DNA from: Zanthoxylum bungeanum | Lineage: Eukaryota; Streptophyta; Magnoliopsida; Sapindales; Rutaceae | Reading direction: 5' to 3' | Length of the DNA: 64,000 nt | Assembly: GCA_019454045.1 (NCBI GenBank) | Contig: SKCR01023804.1 | Coordinates: 248,001 to 312,000, forward strand | Shown here: piece after piece, positions 35,142 through 50,570 of the stretch | How the letters are laid out: each line of letters starts with the position of its first letter | Position numbering within the stretch: the stretch's first letter is position 1 | Translations under genes and position numbers: made by a program | The notes under the pieces: model-generated | The model's input: only the letters and a program-made list of their open reading frames with translations | Databases searched by the model: none | Told to the model about the DNA's origin: nothing

Positions 35142-36469
35142 TGATAAGTGCGGTTTATACCCATTTATTCATGCATTCTTAGTTTACTATTTTGTTAGAT
35201 TATGTGCTATTTAATGTATTTTGCAGTTTGTTTTTTATTTTATTGATAAGAAGCATTGGAACAGGGAACTTGGAGAAAATGTACGTGTTTTGGGACCTTA
35301 CAGAAGCAATGGAAGCACACGGGAAAGCTGGATACGCGCAGAAACCATTCCCTGAAAAATTACGCTAGCGTCGCGACACCCATTGTAGCGTCCCGACACC
35401 CAGACATGAAGGCAACATATAACTTTCCCCAGAGTATGGCGTTGAGACGCCAATTCCGACGTCGCGATGTTGCGGAAGAGTTCCAAAATCTTCAAAAATC
35501 ATTATTGTACAAGCACAAAGACTCCAGGACTTTCCTATAAATATAGATGCTCGTCCAAAACCCTAAGGGGAGAAAAATACACATGGAAGAGTTCAAAACA
35601 CATATTTTAGAGAGATCTAAGAAGGAAGATTGAAAAGCGACAATAGGAGACGAATGCGGTGACGTCCGAAGTCGAAGAGAGTCAATTCAGATTTTATCTT
35701 CTAGTTTCTTTCTTTAAACTCTAATGATGTCCATTATGTTCTTAATCATATTTTCATTGTTTTTATCTTTGGTCATGAACTTACTCTATTATTCTAAAGG
35801 ATGATATAACCTATGCTTGAACCTATATATTGTTTGCCAATTTGATTTTTATGAAATTTTAATTCAAGTTTATTTATATTGTCTTGTGTTTAATACTTCT
35901 AGTTTGTTGGCCACAAATTAAAATGATGCATGTTTAGAATCTATCACTCGAGATAGTGGAGTTTGAATAGGATATAGATAATATAACCTATGAGTGTTAT
36001 AGAGTTCGGGAGAACCTATAATCCATTTGAAGTCATTAACAAATAATTACAGAGCGTAATGCGTTATTAATTACTAGATTTTTATAGGGATATCGAAGTC
36101 TGTAATTGATAATATATTCATTCGGTACTTGGGAGAGGGAGTTAGAATAATTTAGAATTTTTGACTTATAAACTAAGATATTGAAGAATAATTAATTGGC
36201 ATAGCAAATACATAGGGTATAGCTAGGTGAAATCAGACTCTAGAATCTCTCTCATCTTAGTTTCTCCTAATTAAACGTTTTAATATCTTGTTCCTTTAGT
36301 TTTTAATTTTAAAATTAGATTATTTCAAATTGCTTTCTAAATAAAGTTAGATTTATCAATTATAGTACTTAGTGGAAATTTGATTACAATCATTGTGGGT
36401 TCGACACTCTTTACTTATCTTTTACTAAAATTTGACACAGTATACTTGCGGTACGATAATCTCGCAACA
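35142..36469 (+). repeat. Athila derivative 3' LTR
   Basis: It starts TGATAAGTGCGGTTTATACCC after agtttatgggtgt, a decayed polypurine tract, and ends CTCGCAACA at 36469. It is about 1.33 kb, longer than the 5' copy mainly because of a segment around 36190-36280. Confidence 0.85.
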
Positions 36470-36474
36470 GGTGT

Positions 36475-36742
36475 ACTTACCTTCAACAACTTCAATTCTT
36501 AAATGTATATAAAATAATTCAAAATTTATTTTACTTTTTTTATCATATCTTAAATTTAAACAATAGTCAAGAATATCCTTTAAAAAATAATAGTCAAGAA
36601 ATTTGCTATTGTCAATGGAACCCTTCTGATTCAATTATCAAATATATGAGCACATCATTTATGCTAGCAATTTCTATCTCAAACATGAGGTTTGGCTCAA
36701 CAAGTTCCATCTCCTACAAATTCAATTTCTTTAAAATCATAT
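36475..36742. other. Intergenic, no gene seen
   Basis: AT-rich sequence between two transposons with no coding or repeat similarity that I recognise. Confidence 0.5.
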
Positions 36743-37230
36743 TAGGGGTGTGCACGGTTTTGGTTCAAATCGCAACCCGACCCGAACCGCACCGACCTTA
36801 ATCGAACCACGCAGTTTGAAAAAATATTGAAAATAATTTCAGGTCAGCCTGAACCGAACCGTAAATTTTGGGTCGGTGCGCGATTTTGACCCAAACCGTG
36901 ACCCGAACCGCCTAAACCGCCGACCCGCGTTCAATTTAGACATTATATTATATTTTTCTTCTTCTTTAACCCTGAAATTTAAGATATTTAATGATCTTAT
37001 GATAATATGCAATGTATAAATGAAAATTATGTATTTTTTCTCTTCAATTATTATGTGAAAACACATAAAATTTTCTTTAAAAAAATTTCCAATCCAAACC
37101 GCCGACCCGAACCGCCGCGATTTCCTTATCAAATTTGCGGTTTCAGTTTCTAATTTCTCAAACCTCTAACCCGCGCGGTTTGAATTGTAAAATGAAAAAA
37201 CCGACATGAACCGCACCGCGAACACCCTTA
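36743..37230. mobile_element. hAT-like MITE (488 bp)
   Basis: The terminal repeats are TTAGGGGTGTGCACGG (36742 onward) and the complement of CCGCGAACACCCTTA. Both subterminal regions are rich in acccgaaccgc motifs, a style known in plant hAT MITEs. The 8-bp flanks aatcatat (36735-36742) and aatcccat (37231-37238) match at six of eight positions. No transposase is present. Confidence 0.65.
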
Positions 37231-37238
37231 AATCCCAT

Positions 37239-37752
37239 AGTAGTAATAGTAATGCTAATAAAATAGAAATTGAATTATGCATTTAACGTGAATACTATCA
37301 AATATTAAAATTTCAATAAAAAATAAATCTTAACTTTAAGATAATAATTAATTGGATTACTAATTATGAGATGCCTATTGTAGTATCTTACATTACTTGT
37401 GAGGGGTTGGACATGTGTTTATAAGTAAAAGATTCATTCCACTAGTTGGAGGCCTTTTGGGTGGGCCGAAGTTAATCCCAGGGGTTGCTGGATCGATCCA
37501 TGGACTATCAAAGTGCATAATATTTGATTAGTTAAGTCGAACCTCACACCTATAAAATTGGAGACTTTTTACAATTTAATAAGGACTTAAAAAAATTAAG
37601 ATAATTATTCTTTAGAATTTTATTAAATAGATATCTAAAAATATGCTATTTTAAAAAAAATATGGGATTTTAAGCCACCGCCTCTCGCCTTCATAAAGAA
37701 GATATAGATTTGGGTGGTGATATATGTCGCAGATTTAAAAACAAAAATACAC
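37239..37752. other. Intergenic, no gene seen
   Basis: No coding similarity is seen. The open frame on the - strand near 37635-37892 has no recognisable motif and overlaps the start of an LTR, so I do not call it a gene. Confidence 0.5.
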
Positions 37753-37757
37753 ACAAT

Positions 37758-39069
37758 TGTTGGCGACTTGGTCGCGTAATTGGATTTTGATGACGTCAAC
37801 GCAATCGACGACTTCGACATGCAAACACGAAGCAATACAAAAAGTGTCGGAGCAAATGAGGTGAAGAGCGAGAATGTGAAGACTTGCGGCAAATTGAAGA
37901 ATATATTGCGAAGTCTTAGCTTAGGATTTAATTTGTAATGTGAGATGTAATATTCAAGTGCCTAAGCTCATAGGGATCATGCACATTCACTTAGATGCAT
38001 TAGGGGCATGTACAAAATGCATTAAAACCTTCAAATCTGCATTTTAGTATTTAGGGAAGCCTTCTGGAACCGGCATGGACCATACCGGTCCCTTACCGGT
38101 CATTAAACCGGCCTTCCCCTGTTTTGCATGCCTACTGGAACCGGACCATACCGTGCCGGTCTCCTCGCCGGTCTCCATGCCGGTATTGGCATAGCAATCA
38201 TGCTCTCTGGAACCGGCACACTACTTACCGGTATCCTCGCCGGTTTGCTCGCCGGTCCAACGGCTAGTTTTTCGAACGTTATGTTACCGTTGGAGCCCTA
38301 AATCGGCATGCCGGTATCCTCGCCAGTATGCTCGCCGGTCTCGCTGTAAGTTAGGGAAAGCTTTGAATTTTGTTATAAATAGAACCCTAACTCCTTTGCC
38401 TTAGGTTAGAGACTTAATACATAATCTTCATACATTCTCTAAGGCAAGAAAAGAGTGTTCAAAACCTTCATATTCATAAACACTCATCCAAGCTCACACA
38501 CACACCTTCCATACATTTAGTGAGCTTAGAAACACTTGGGTTTGCTCTCACACAATCTTCTTATTATTTGTGAGTGCCCAAGTGTGATTTAATTCTTTCA
38601 TATCAAAACACTTGTGATTTGTGAAATCCCATTGTTTGGGTAAGTTGTAAAGGTTTGTGAGTGAGCCTACGTAGAAAACTCAAACTTGTAAAAGGTTCGG
38701 AGTGCGCCTTGGCGGAAAACTCTTGGTTACGAGTGAACCACGGAAAACTCGATTCTAGTGGAAATCTTCAAGCGAGGCTTGGGGGAGTGGACGTAGGCAC
38801 GTTTGGCCGAACCACTATAAATCGTGGTGTCGTATTTCTCTTTCCTTAACTTTTACTTATTTGCAAGTTTGATTACATTTATAATATTGATTAGAAACTT
38901 GCATATAGGCTATTAATTGGAATAGAGAAAATTGCCTAAAACTCCCACTTGGTAATAAGAGCTTAAAATCGGCAAAGATTTTATAATTCCGCATTTATAG
39001 CGATAACCCAATTCACCCCCCCTCTTGGGTATAGAGATTTCTTGTCGCTATTGCTTGTAGGTAATTTCA
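37758..39069 (+). mobile_element. SIRE-like copia solo LTR with TSD acaat
   Basis: It begins TGTTGGCGACTTGG and ends ...GGTAATTTCA, about 1.31 kb. The perfect TSD acaat flanks it (37753-37757 and 39070-39074). A TATA box (tataaata, 38374-38381) and the tail phrase attcaccccccctcttggg near 39010 are typical of SIRE/Maximus-type copia LTRs. No internal region is attached. An array of 14 CCGG motifs lies upstream of the TATA box. Confidence 0.85.
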
Positions 39070-39296
39070 ACAATTACCACAATAAAATGAAAATCGATTA
39101 TATTGCGCAAAGAATCACTGCAAAATGTTTTCTAAATGGAATAATCTATACACACGTTAGCAGTAAAAGATCTAGTTGTAAAATCAAAAGCCCTAAGCAT
39201 AATTAAACATTTACATTTAAAAAAGAAAAAAGAAAAAAAAATAATATGTTCATCTGGGTGTTCTTGTTACTTGCTCTTTAATTTGAAGACGAAGAA

Positions 39297-39403
39297 TATC
39301 ACACCCGTCCCCTTAGGTAGGGTAGGGGTGAGACGGAGACTTGAAACAGATAGAGTTTCTCTTGAAAAACAGACTAATCCTCCAAAAACGGGTAGATGAT
39401 GAT
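39297..39403 (-). repeat. Truncated third Tekay LTR
   Basis: Only the last 107 bp (own strand) remain. They match 40284 onward and 43737 onward. The join to integrase sequence at about 39403 marks a deletion that removed the end of pol and most of this LTR. Confidence 0.8.
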
Positions 39404-40195
39404 CCCAACTACATTTAAATTCCATAACACAAGCTCTTAACATATCTTCTAATGTCTGAATGGTTCTCTCTGACTGCCCATCTGTCTGAGGATAAAAAGA
39501 AGTACTGAACTTCATTTTAGTGTCCAAAGCCTCTTGTAGACTTGGCCAAAACCTGGAGGTAAATCTCGGATCTCTGTCTGATACGATCGACACTGGAGCT
39601 CCATGAAGTCTCACTATCTCATCAACATAGAGCTCTGCTAACTTATTCAGAGAATAATCTATTCTGACAGGTAGAAAATGAGCTGATTTAGTCAATATGT
39701 CAACAATCACCCATACTGAATCATGTTCATTCTTCGTACGAGGCAATCCTGAAACGAAGTCCATAGTGATGTGTTCCCATTTCCACTCGGGAATAGGAAG
39801 CGACTGTAAAGTACCGGCAGGATACTGGTGCTCTACTTTAATCTGCTGACACACTAAGCACTTCGATACAAATTCTACTATCTCCTTCTTCATGCCTTTC
39901 CATCAATAATTATCTTTAAGAGTTCCATACATCTTAATACTGTCTGGATGCATCGAATAAGCGGAACAATGGGCTTCTTCTATGATCTCTCTCTTCAAGC
40001 TCTCAACTTCAAGTACACATAATCTATCTCCGAGAACTGAAGCAAGCAAATCTCCTACCAAAAGAGGAATAAGGTTCCCTTCAAAGGGTTCCCCGACATA
40101 AAAATTAACCTCCTCATCAACTGGAGGTTCCCTAGAAGGTTGGCCAACATCTGTTATCCTAAGCATATGGACTCAACCTGTACCTCAAACTCTGG
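39404..40195 (-). pseudogene. Tekay integrase, copy 2
   Basis: On the - strand the frame shows the zinc domain (H-C-S-A-Y-S-M-H-P and C-L-V-C-Q-Q), then the core with T-M-D-F-V-S-G-L-P, I-V-S-D-R-D-P-R-F-T-S-R-F-W and [12 protein letters not shown]. All three catalytic acidic residues are therefore present. A stop replaces one Trp of the N-Y-W-W motif (about 39900), and the C-terminus, with any chromodomain, is deleted. The short stretch at 40160-40210 holds gag-like start codons (M-P-P-R-S-R-V) followed directly by a stop. Confidence 0.88.
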
Positions 40196-40265
40196 AACGC
40201 GGAGGCATCTTAAACACATGGAAGATATCAACTGCTAATAGACACAGAATAACTAATCGAAACCT

Positions 40266-40278
40266 GGCTCTGATACCA
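40266..40278 (-). other. Tekay primer binding site, middle LTR
   Basis: On the - strand it reads TGGTATCAGAGCC, complementary to initiator tRNA-Met, five bases after the LTR end. Confidence 0.85.
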
Positions 40279-40283
40279 TTAAA

Positions 40284-42129
40284 TGTCACACCCGTCCCTT
40301 TAGGTAGGGTAGGGGTGAGACGGAGACTTGAAACGAACATAGTTTCCCTTGAAAAATGAACTAATCCGCCAAAAATAAAAGTAAAATCTAAATTAAAAAA
40401 TATCATCACATATATAGGATATTCATAATCCAACTTACAAAGAACATCCATGATAAAATATAAATACTCAAAGTATCAAATATAGCATCAGTGCCTAAAA
40501 CACAATAATAATTCATACAAGGGAGACGTCAAAAACATTAATCCCAAAAACATAATAAAATACACTCTACTATTGGCACAACCTTTCTCTACTGGCAGAA
40601 AATGATGATGAAACAGCAGATGACAAAAGGAAGATCTACTAATATGCTTAACCTGTAAAATTTAAAGAAAAGGGTAAGCTCACGCTTAGTGCAATGGATC
40701 AAAGCTTAGTGTCGTGGATAAACAAGTAACAAGGAGGATCGAATAAGTCTTTCATAATATAAATAAATACAAAAACCTGTAAACCGATATATCAAATATT
40801 TACTTGAAATCATAAATCTCATTTCTCATAAATCTCATTCTGCACAAGAATACTCTGTAAAATAAATTTTTTTCATTTGTCAATATGCACACTCGTGACA
40901 ATACGACAAAGCTGGCAACATGGGGCATCCCCAAGGCAGTAACTGACATCCGGAGCAAAATTGGCAACATGAGACCTCGTCTCATGGTAAATCATCTGGC
41001 ACGTATAATTACACGGAGTGCATCCTAGCATAAAAATCATTTCTAAAACACATGTTCATATATCTCAAATCATGCAAGTTTCTCATATATAACAAACTCA
41101 TGATTTCAATATAACCAATATTCGATCCATACTTTTATAGAAAAATATAAAATTTCTAAAAATAAAATCATTTAATGTATTACCTTGAAAATTCATTTAA
41201 GAAAACATACATATTATATACTTTGGAAAACATCAATGTTACAAGCTTATCCACGCACCTGGTGAGCTGACTACAGAGAAATGAAACTAGGCAACAGAAC
41301 TGTCCCTGCCAACGGTATCATGATCACCTAAAGAGACAAAAGAATTTATGATAAGGAACATAATCCTAACTAGAATAGATGAAAGAATATGCAAGAAACG
41401 TGACTCAGTCGCTCTCGTAATCATAATAAAATTTCGGTAAAGTTCCGTCTATAATATGGACTTCCATTATACAATCCATAATCAACAAACTTGCATCCAT
41501 ATTCGATTCACAACATACTCATCCATAATTCAACTCAACATTAATAACCCAAATCTTGGGGTAACAATAGCTTCCCGCACAAAATCTTACTCGACCGTAT
41601 TCTTCATTTAAATTTGTCATTCACTTCCAACCACAAATCAATCATTTATATGGTCTAAGCATGTAAATTAATCATACTTTAAAGCTATTTACGTTTCGAA
41701 ACACATAACATGTATAAACCAAAATATAACGACAAATTATACAAAAATCAAGATTCGGATGTCTGTTACTACTCAGAATGGTCGGGAAAGCACGGAGGAA
41801 GACTCACAAAGTTGGCGACAACATTCTGCCCGGTGCTTGGGAGCCACGCTCCTCCCTTTTTGACCCTTCATGGGCCTCACGCACCACTGCGTTAGGCGCA
41901 CGTGAGTGCCACGCGCCGGCCAGAATCTGAATTTTCCGGTGGCCGAATGTCCGTCTCCCTCAACTTTGTTTTTATATACAAATAAGGCAATTATCACTTC
42001 TCTCTCTCAACTTGCCCATTTGATCAATTTTAATCCAAATTTTTGCAAACTAAACAACTTCGTCCCTAAATTTCCACCCACCAAAATTAATAAATTAAAA
42101 TATGGATAAAATAAATTCGGGGTGTTACA
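40284..42129 (-). repeat. Tekay middle LTR
   Basis: It begins TGTAACACCCCGAATT on its own strand and ends ...ACGGGTGTGACA, about 1.85 kb. Compared with the right LTR it lacks about 270 bp near 41950. It is preceded on its own strand by the polypurine run aagagggagagag. Confidence 0.88.
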
Positions 42130-43705
42130 ACTCTCTCCCTCTTAATAAAAATTCATCCTCAAAATTCACATACCTGAGGGTGGAAACAAGCGAGGATATT
42201 TATTCTGCTTGTCTTCCTCATGTTCCCAAGTAGCTTCCGCTTTCGAGTGTTTATCATATATGATTTTCACCAACGGAATTGTGCTATTTCTTAACTGTCT
42301 CAACTCTCTAGCCAAAATTCCCATTGGTTCTTCTGCATATGTCAAGTCTTCTCTCAATTGAATTGGTTGTTCCTGCAAAATGTGAGAATGATCTGATCTA
42401 TACTTCCTCAACATAGACACATGGAAAACATTGTGAATCTTTGAAAACTCTGGTGGTAATGATAATCTATAAGCAACTAGTCCAATTCACTCCACGATCT
42501 CATATGGTCCAATAAATCGAGGACTCAACTTCTATTTCTTGCCAAATCTCATGACATTCTTCCAATGAGAAACCTTCAAAAACACTTTATCACCCACCTA
42601 GGACTCAATGTCTCTTCTTTTCATATCTGCGTAGCTCTTCCGTCTATCTTGAGTTGTCTTCAACTTTGATCTGATCACTTCTACCTTATCAACAGTAATC
42701 TGAACAATATCATGACCTAGGAGTTTCCTCTCACCTGTTTCATCCCAACATACATGAGTTCTTATTTCCTCCCATATAATGCCTCATAAGGTGCCATGCT
42801 CAAACTAGCATGGTAACTATTATTGTAGGCAAACTCCATCAATGATAGATGCTGATCCCAACTATCTTTAAATTCCATAACACAATCTCTCAACATATCT
42901 TCTAATGTCTGAATGGTTCTCTATGATTGCACATCTGTCTGAGGATGAAAAGAAATATTGAACTTCACTTTAGTGCCCAAAGCCTCTTGTAGACTTAGCC
43001 AAAACCTGGAGGTAAATCTCATATCTCTGTCTGATACGATCGACACTGAAGCTCCATGAAGTCTCACTATCTCATAAACATAGAGCTCTGCTAACTTATT
43101 TAGAGAATAATCTACTCTGATAAGTAGAAAATGAGCTGATTTAGTCAATCTGTCAACAATCACCCATACTGAATCATGCCCTTTCTTCGTACGAGGCAAT
43201 CCTGACACAAAGTCCATAGTGATGTGTTCCCACTTCCACTCGGGAATAGGAAGCGACTGCAAAATACCCGCAGGATGCTGGTGCTATGCTTTAATCCGCT
43301 GACACACTAAGTACTTCGATACAAATTCTGCTATCTCCTTCTTCATGCCTTTCCACTAATAATTCTCTTTAAGAGTTCCATACATCTTAGTACTGAATGG
43401 ATGCATCGAATAAGCGGAACAATCAACTTCTTCCATGATCTCTCTCTTCAAGCACTCAACTTAAAGTACACGTAATCTATCTCCGACAACTGAGGCAAGC
43501 GAATCTCCTACCTAAAGTGGAATAAAGTTCCCTTCAAAGGGTTCTCCGACATAAGAATTAACCTCTTCGTCAACTGGAGGTTCCTTAGAAGGTTGGCCAA
43601 TATTCGTTATCCTACGCATACGGACTCGACCTGCACCTCAAACTCTGGAACGCTGAGGCATCTAAAACACATAGAAGATATCAACTGCTAATAGACATAG
43701 AATAA
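42130..43705 (-). pseudogene. Tekay integrase with C-terminal region, copy 1
   Basis: The - strand integrase core is open at 42921-43262 (T-M-D-F-V-S-G-L-P, I-V-S-D-R-D-M-R-F). The catalytic Glu segment is preceded by a stop, so G-Q-S-E reads V-Q-S-stop. One zinc Cys is Tyr (K-Y-L-V-C). Downstream sequence reaches the end of pol ([11 protein letters not shown], then many stops) and the polypurine tract. The gag-to-integrase deletion junction near 43600-43660 is the same as in copy 2. Confidence 0.85.
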
Positions 43706-43718
43706 CTAATCGAAACTT

Positions 43719-43731
43719 GGCTCTGATACCA
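43719..43731 (-). other. Tekay primer binding site, right LTR
   Basis: On the - strand it reads TGGTATCAGAGCC and then diverges after the shared bases. Its position and sequence are as at the middle LTR. Confidence 0.85.
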
Positions 43732-43736
43732 TTAAA

Positions 43737-45854
43737 TGTCACACCCGTCCCTTTAAGTAGGGTAAGGGTGAGACGGAGACTTGAAACGGACAGAGTTTCC
43801 CTTGAAAAATGAACTAATCCTTCAAAAATAAAAGTAAAATCTAAACTGAAAAATATCATCAAATATATAGGATCTTCATGATCCAACTCAAAAATAACAT
43901 CCATGATAAAATGTAAATACTCCAAGTATCAAATATAGCCTCAGTGCCTAAAACACAATAACAATCCATACAAGGGAGATTTCTAAAACATTAATCCCAA
44001 AAACATAACAAAAGACATTCTATTATTGGCACAACCTTTCTCTACTAGCGGAAAATGATGATGAAACAGTAGATGACAAAAGGAAGATCTACTAATCTGC
44101 TTAACCTGTAAAATTTAAAGAAATGGATAAGCTCACGCTTAGTGCAATGGATCACAGCTTAGTGCCGTGGATAAATAAGTAACAATGAGGATCGAATAAG
44201 TCTTTCATAATATAAATATATACATAAAGTTGTAAACTGATATATCAAACATTTACTTGAAATCATAAATCTCATTTCTCATAAATCTCATTTTGCACAA
44301 GAATACTCTGTAAAATATATTTGTTCATTCGTCTATATGCACACTCGTGACAATACGGCAAAGCTGGCAACATGGGGCATTCCCACGGCAATAACTGGCA
44401 TCCGGAGCAAAATTGGCAACATGAGACATAGTCTCACGGTAAATCATCTGACACGTATAATTACACGGAGTGTATCCTAGCATAAAAATCATTTCTAAAA
44501 CACATGTTCAAATATCTCAAATCATGCAAGTTTCTCATATATAACAAACTCATGATTTCAATATAACCAATATTCGATCCATACTTTTATAGCAAAATAT
44601 AAACTTTCTAAAAATAAAATTATTTAATGCATTACCTTGAAAATTCATTTAAGAAAACATATATATTATATACTTTGGAAAATATCAATGTTACAAGCTT
44701 ATCCACGCACCTGGTGAGCTGACTACAGAGAAATTAAAATAGGCAACAGAACTATCACTGCCAACGGTATCATGATAAGGAACACGATCATAACTAGAAT
44801 AGATGAAAGAATTTATGATAAGGAACACGATCATAACTAGAATAGATGAAAGAATATGCAAGAAACGTGACTCAGTCGCTCTCGTAATCCTAACGAAATT
44901 TCGACAAAGTTCCGTCTATAATACGGACTTTCATTATGCAATCCATAATCAACAAACTTACATCCATATTCGATTCTCAACATACTCATCCACAATTCAA
45001 CTCAACATTAATAACCCAAATCTCGGGGTAACAATAGCTTCCCGCACGCAATCTTACTCGACCATATTCTCCGATTAAATTTGTCATTCACTTCTAACTA
45101 CAAAGCAATCATTTATATGGTCTAAGCATGTAAATTAATCATACTTTAAAGCTATTTACGTTTTGAAACACATATGTGCATAAACCCGAAATATAACGAT
45201 AAATTATACGAAAATCAAGATTCGGAGATCTGTTACTACTCGAAACGGTCGGGAAAGCACAGAGGAAGACTCGCAAATTCGGCGGCAATATTCTGCTAGC
45301 CGCGTGGGAGCCACGCGCCTCATTTCCTGACCGTTCGTGGGCCTCACGCGCCATTGCGCAAGGCGCGCGTGAGTGCCACACGCTGGCCATAATCCGGATT
45401 TTTCGGTGGCTGAATGTTCGTCTCCCCCTCCCAGTTCCAATGCCGCTGATGGTTTGTCAAACGAACTTCCGGATCAACGGAAAATCAAGAAAATCATAAA
45501 AAGTTCATTATCAGAATATCTACGAAAATAGGAAGTTTCTCGTGTTGAAACCATTGTCAAAATGATCCCCTTGTCGAGATCTACGTTTTCCCCAAAAGTC
45601 ACGATCGAGATCGACTCCGGATTTGACGGATTGGGACAACTCTCTCTCTTTTTCGATGGTGGCTAGGATATGAAAGAAAAAAGGATGCAATTTTTTTTTA
45701 TATACAAAAAGGCAATTATCACTTCTCTCCCTCAACTTGCCCCTTTGATCAATTTTAATCCAAACTTTTGCAAATTAAACAATTTAGTCCCTAAATTTCC
45801 ACCCACCAAAATTAATGAATTAAAATATGGGTAAAATAAATTCGGGGTGTTACA
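43737..45854 (-). repeat. Tekay right (5') LTR
   Basis: About 2.12 kb, from TGTAACACCCCGAATT (own strand, ending at 45854) to ...GGGTGTGACA. A tandem duplication of gataaggaacacgatcataactagaatagatgaaag units lies at 44770-44852, absent from the middle LTR. Confidence 0.88.
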
Positions 45855-46663
45855 AAGAACGCATCAGATATCTATTAAAACTAACATAAACAAAACTAAT
45901 TATTTATTAATCGAAAAAAATTGACATCTTTGAAATAAGTAATCACTAATTTAAGAATACATCAACAAAAAAAATAAAGTACACGTGCAAATACTCAAAT
46001 TTAATCTATCAAATAGCTGCAAATAATTAATATTTGTATATACCCAAAATTTGCAACTTTGCTAGTAAACTATCGATAAAAAAGCTATATATATATACAT
46101 ATATATATAGACACACACACACCACTTTACTAAAAAATATTTTAGGGTTTAAATGTATTTATCATGCGGATACACGTGTCACTATTTAATTAATAGCTAC
46201 CATCATATATGTGATGGTATGTCATCATGCAAGACTTTCTCCTTGAATATAATTAAAAAAAAAAGTGTATATAGCCATATACTCAATTTCTGATTCTTTG
46301 TTCATATTGTGGTTACTTCTATACTAAAGATAGAAGTGGTGATGTATAATATAAATTTTATATTTTTTTTATCACTTATCTATATATCCATTTTAAAAAT
46401 TTTCATAAAACAATTCAAGACGGACCATTTTCTCTCGAGATTACAGACAAGCACTATGTATTAATATATATTTTTTTTTTTAAAGTAAGAAAATAAGAAA
46501 AGGCAAGAGAGAGAAAACGGAATCTGTACATGTTGGTAGAAAATCTTTAAAGCGTAATCCAGGCTTACGTTAGTCCCACAACTCCCCTACAACACTGCCA
46601 CAAGATTTTGTTAGCTTTTATTTCTAACACCAAACCAACGCCACCTTATTAGCTTCATTTCTT
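45855..46663 (+). promoter_or_regulatory. CKX upstream region
   Basis: About 0.8 kb separates the Tekay insertion from the CKX TATA box. It is AT-rich and carries an (AT)n/(AC)n microsatellite at about 46088-46124 and T-rich runs. I see no coding sequence. Cis-elements were not assigned beyond this. Confidence 0.6.
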
Positions 46664-46671
46664 TATAAATA
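46664..46671 (+). promoter_or_regulatory. TATA box of the CKX gene
   Basis: The motif tataaata lies 98 bp before the start codon. Transcription would be expected to begin about 30 bp downstream, giving a 5' UTR of roughly 65 bases. Confidence 0.7.
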
Positions 46672-46761
46672 CCAACAAAAACATTTTTGTGTTGTGTGTT
46701 TCTGTTGTGTTAAACTTGTTTGCTGTAAACAAATTTGAAGCTAACTACCCAAAGAATCAAT

Positions 46762-50080
<3,319 letters not shown>

Positions 50081-50570
50081 CATTAGAGATCACTATGCTG
50101 TCTTAGGAATATTCTTTCTTATTGCTGTAAATATAAGATGTGAATGCAATTGAGGAATTGTCATCACACATATGGTTTCAATTCCATGCTGTTTGGTTTT
50201 GACGATTTACTTGTCCCGTGTCAGTATTGTTAGATAATATGTCATTAAACAATTTTAACATGCATTGCATTATCCATTACTAACTCTATCATCCGATAAA
50301 TAATCAAACCCGTTTAAATGTTCGTGCTATTTTACATTTTCTTGACTGGGCGACCAAATTACAGGAACCATTCACGATCTTTCAGAGAAAGCGAATCTCT
50401 CTATTTGAATATACGGTTTAGAATGGAAGGGAATGTACGGTTTTCCCCACTGATGTTTCTTCAGCTTCAGCAACCAATTTGAAAGCCTAAAGGCACATTA
50501 AATCTTGTTATAACTTTTTTCACGTATCACTCCTCAGAGACTAAAGATATTATTTAAATAAGGGCATAAC
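50081..50570. other. CKX 3' flank
   Basis: This contains the presumed CKX 3' UTR. I see no canonical AATAAA close to the stop; tgtaaatataag at about 50127 may serve as a near-upstream signal. No other gene is visible. Confidence 0.5.

Larger units (their letters stand above)
33236..36469 (+). mobile_element. Athila-type gypsy deletion derivative with TSD ggtgt
   Basis: Two LTRs (33236-34455 and 35142-36469) flank only about 690 bp that contain the PBS, a short gag piece and the 3' untranslated end. The perfect 5-bp TSD ggtgt lies at 33231-33235 and 36470-36474. Protease, RT and integrase are gone. The deletion most likely occurred inside the internal region by illegitimate recombination. Confidence 0.88.
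39297..45854 (-). mobile_element. Tandem Tekay/Del chromovirus deletion derivative
   Basis: On the - strand the order is LTR (45854-43737), internal region, middle LTR (42129-40284), second internal region, then a fragment of a third LTR (about 39403-39297). The perfect TSD aagaa flanks the whole array (39292-39296 and 45855-45859). Both internal regions lack gag, protease, RT and RNase H, jumping from the first gag codons to just before the integrase with the same junction. LTR starts (TGTAACACCCCGAATT) and integrase sequence identify a chromovirus close to Tekay/Del. Confidence 0.88.

Noticed and set aside
39267..40451. Open frames running from Tekay integrase into LTR sequence
   Set aside because: The tail residues come from reading through the deletion junction at about 39403 or from LTR sequence, so no fused gene is claimed.
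46088..46124. Possible CRISPR-like or satellite array in the CKX promoter
   Set aside because: It is a simple AT/AC microsatellite.
46735..46761. In-frame extension upstream of the CKX start codon
   Set aside because: The extension would start at TTG, not ATG. The ATG at 46762 gives the expected signal-peptide start.
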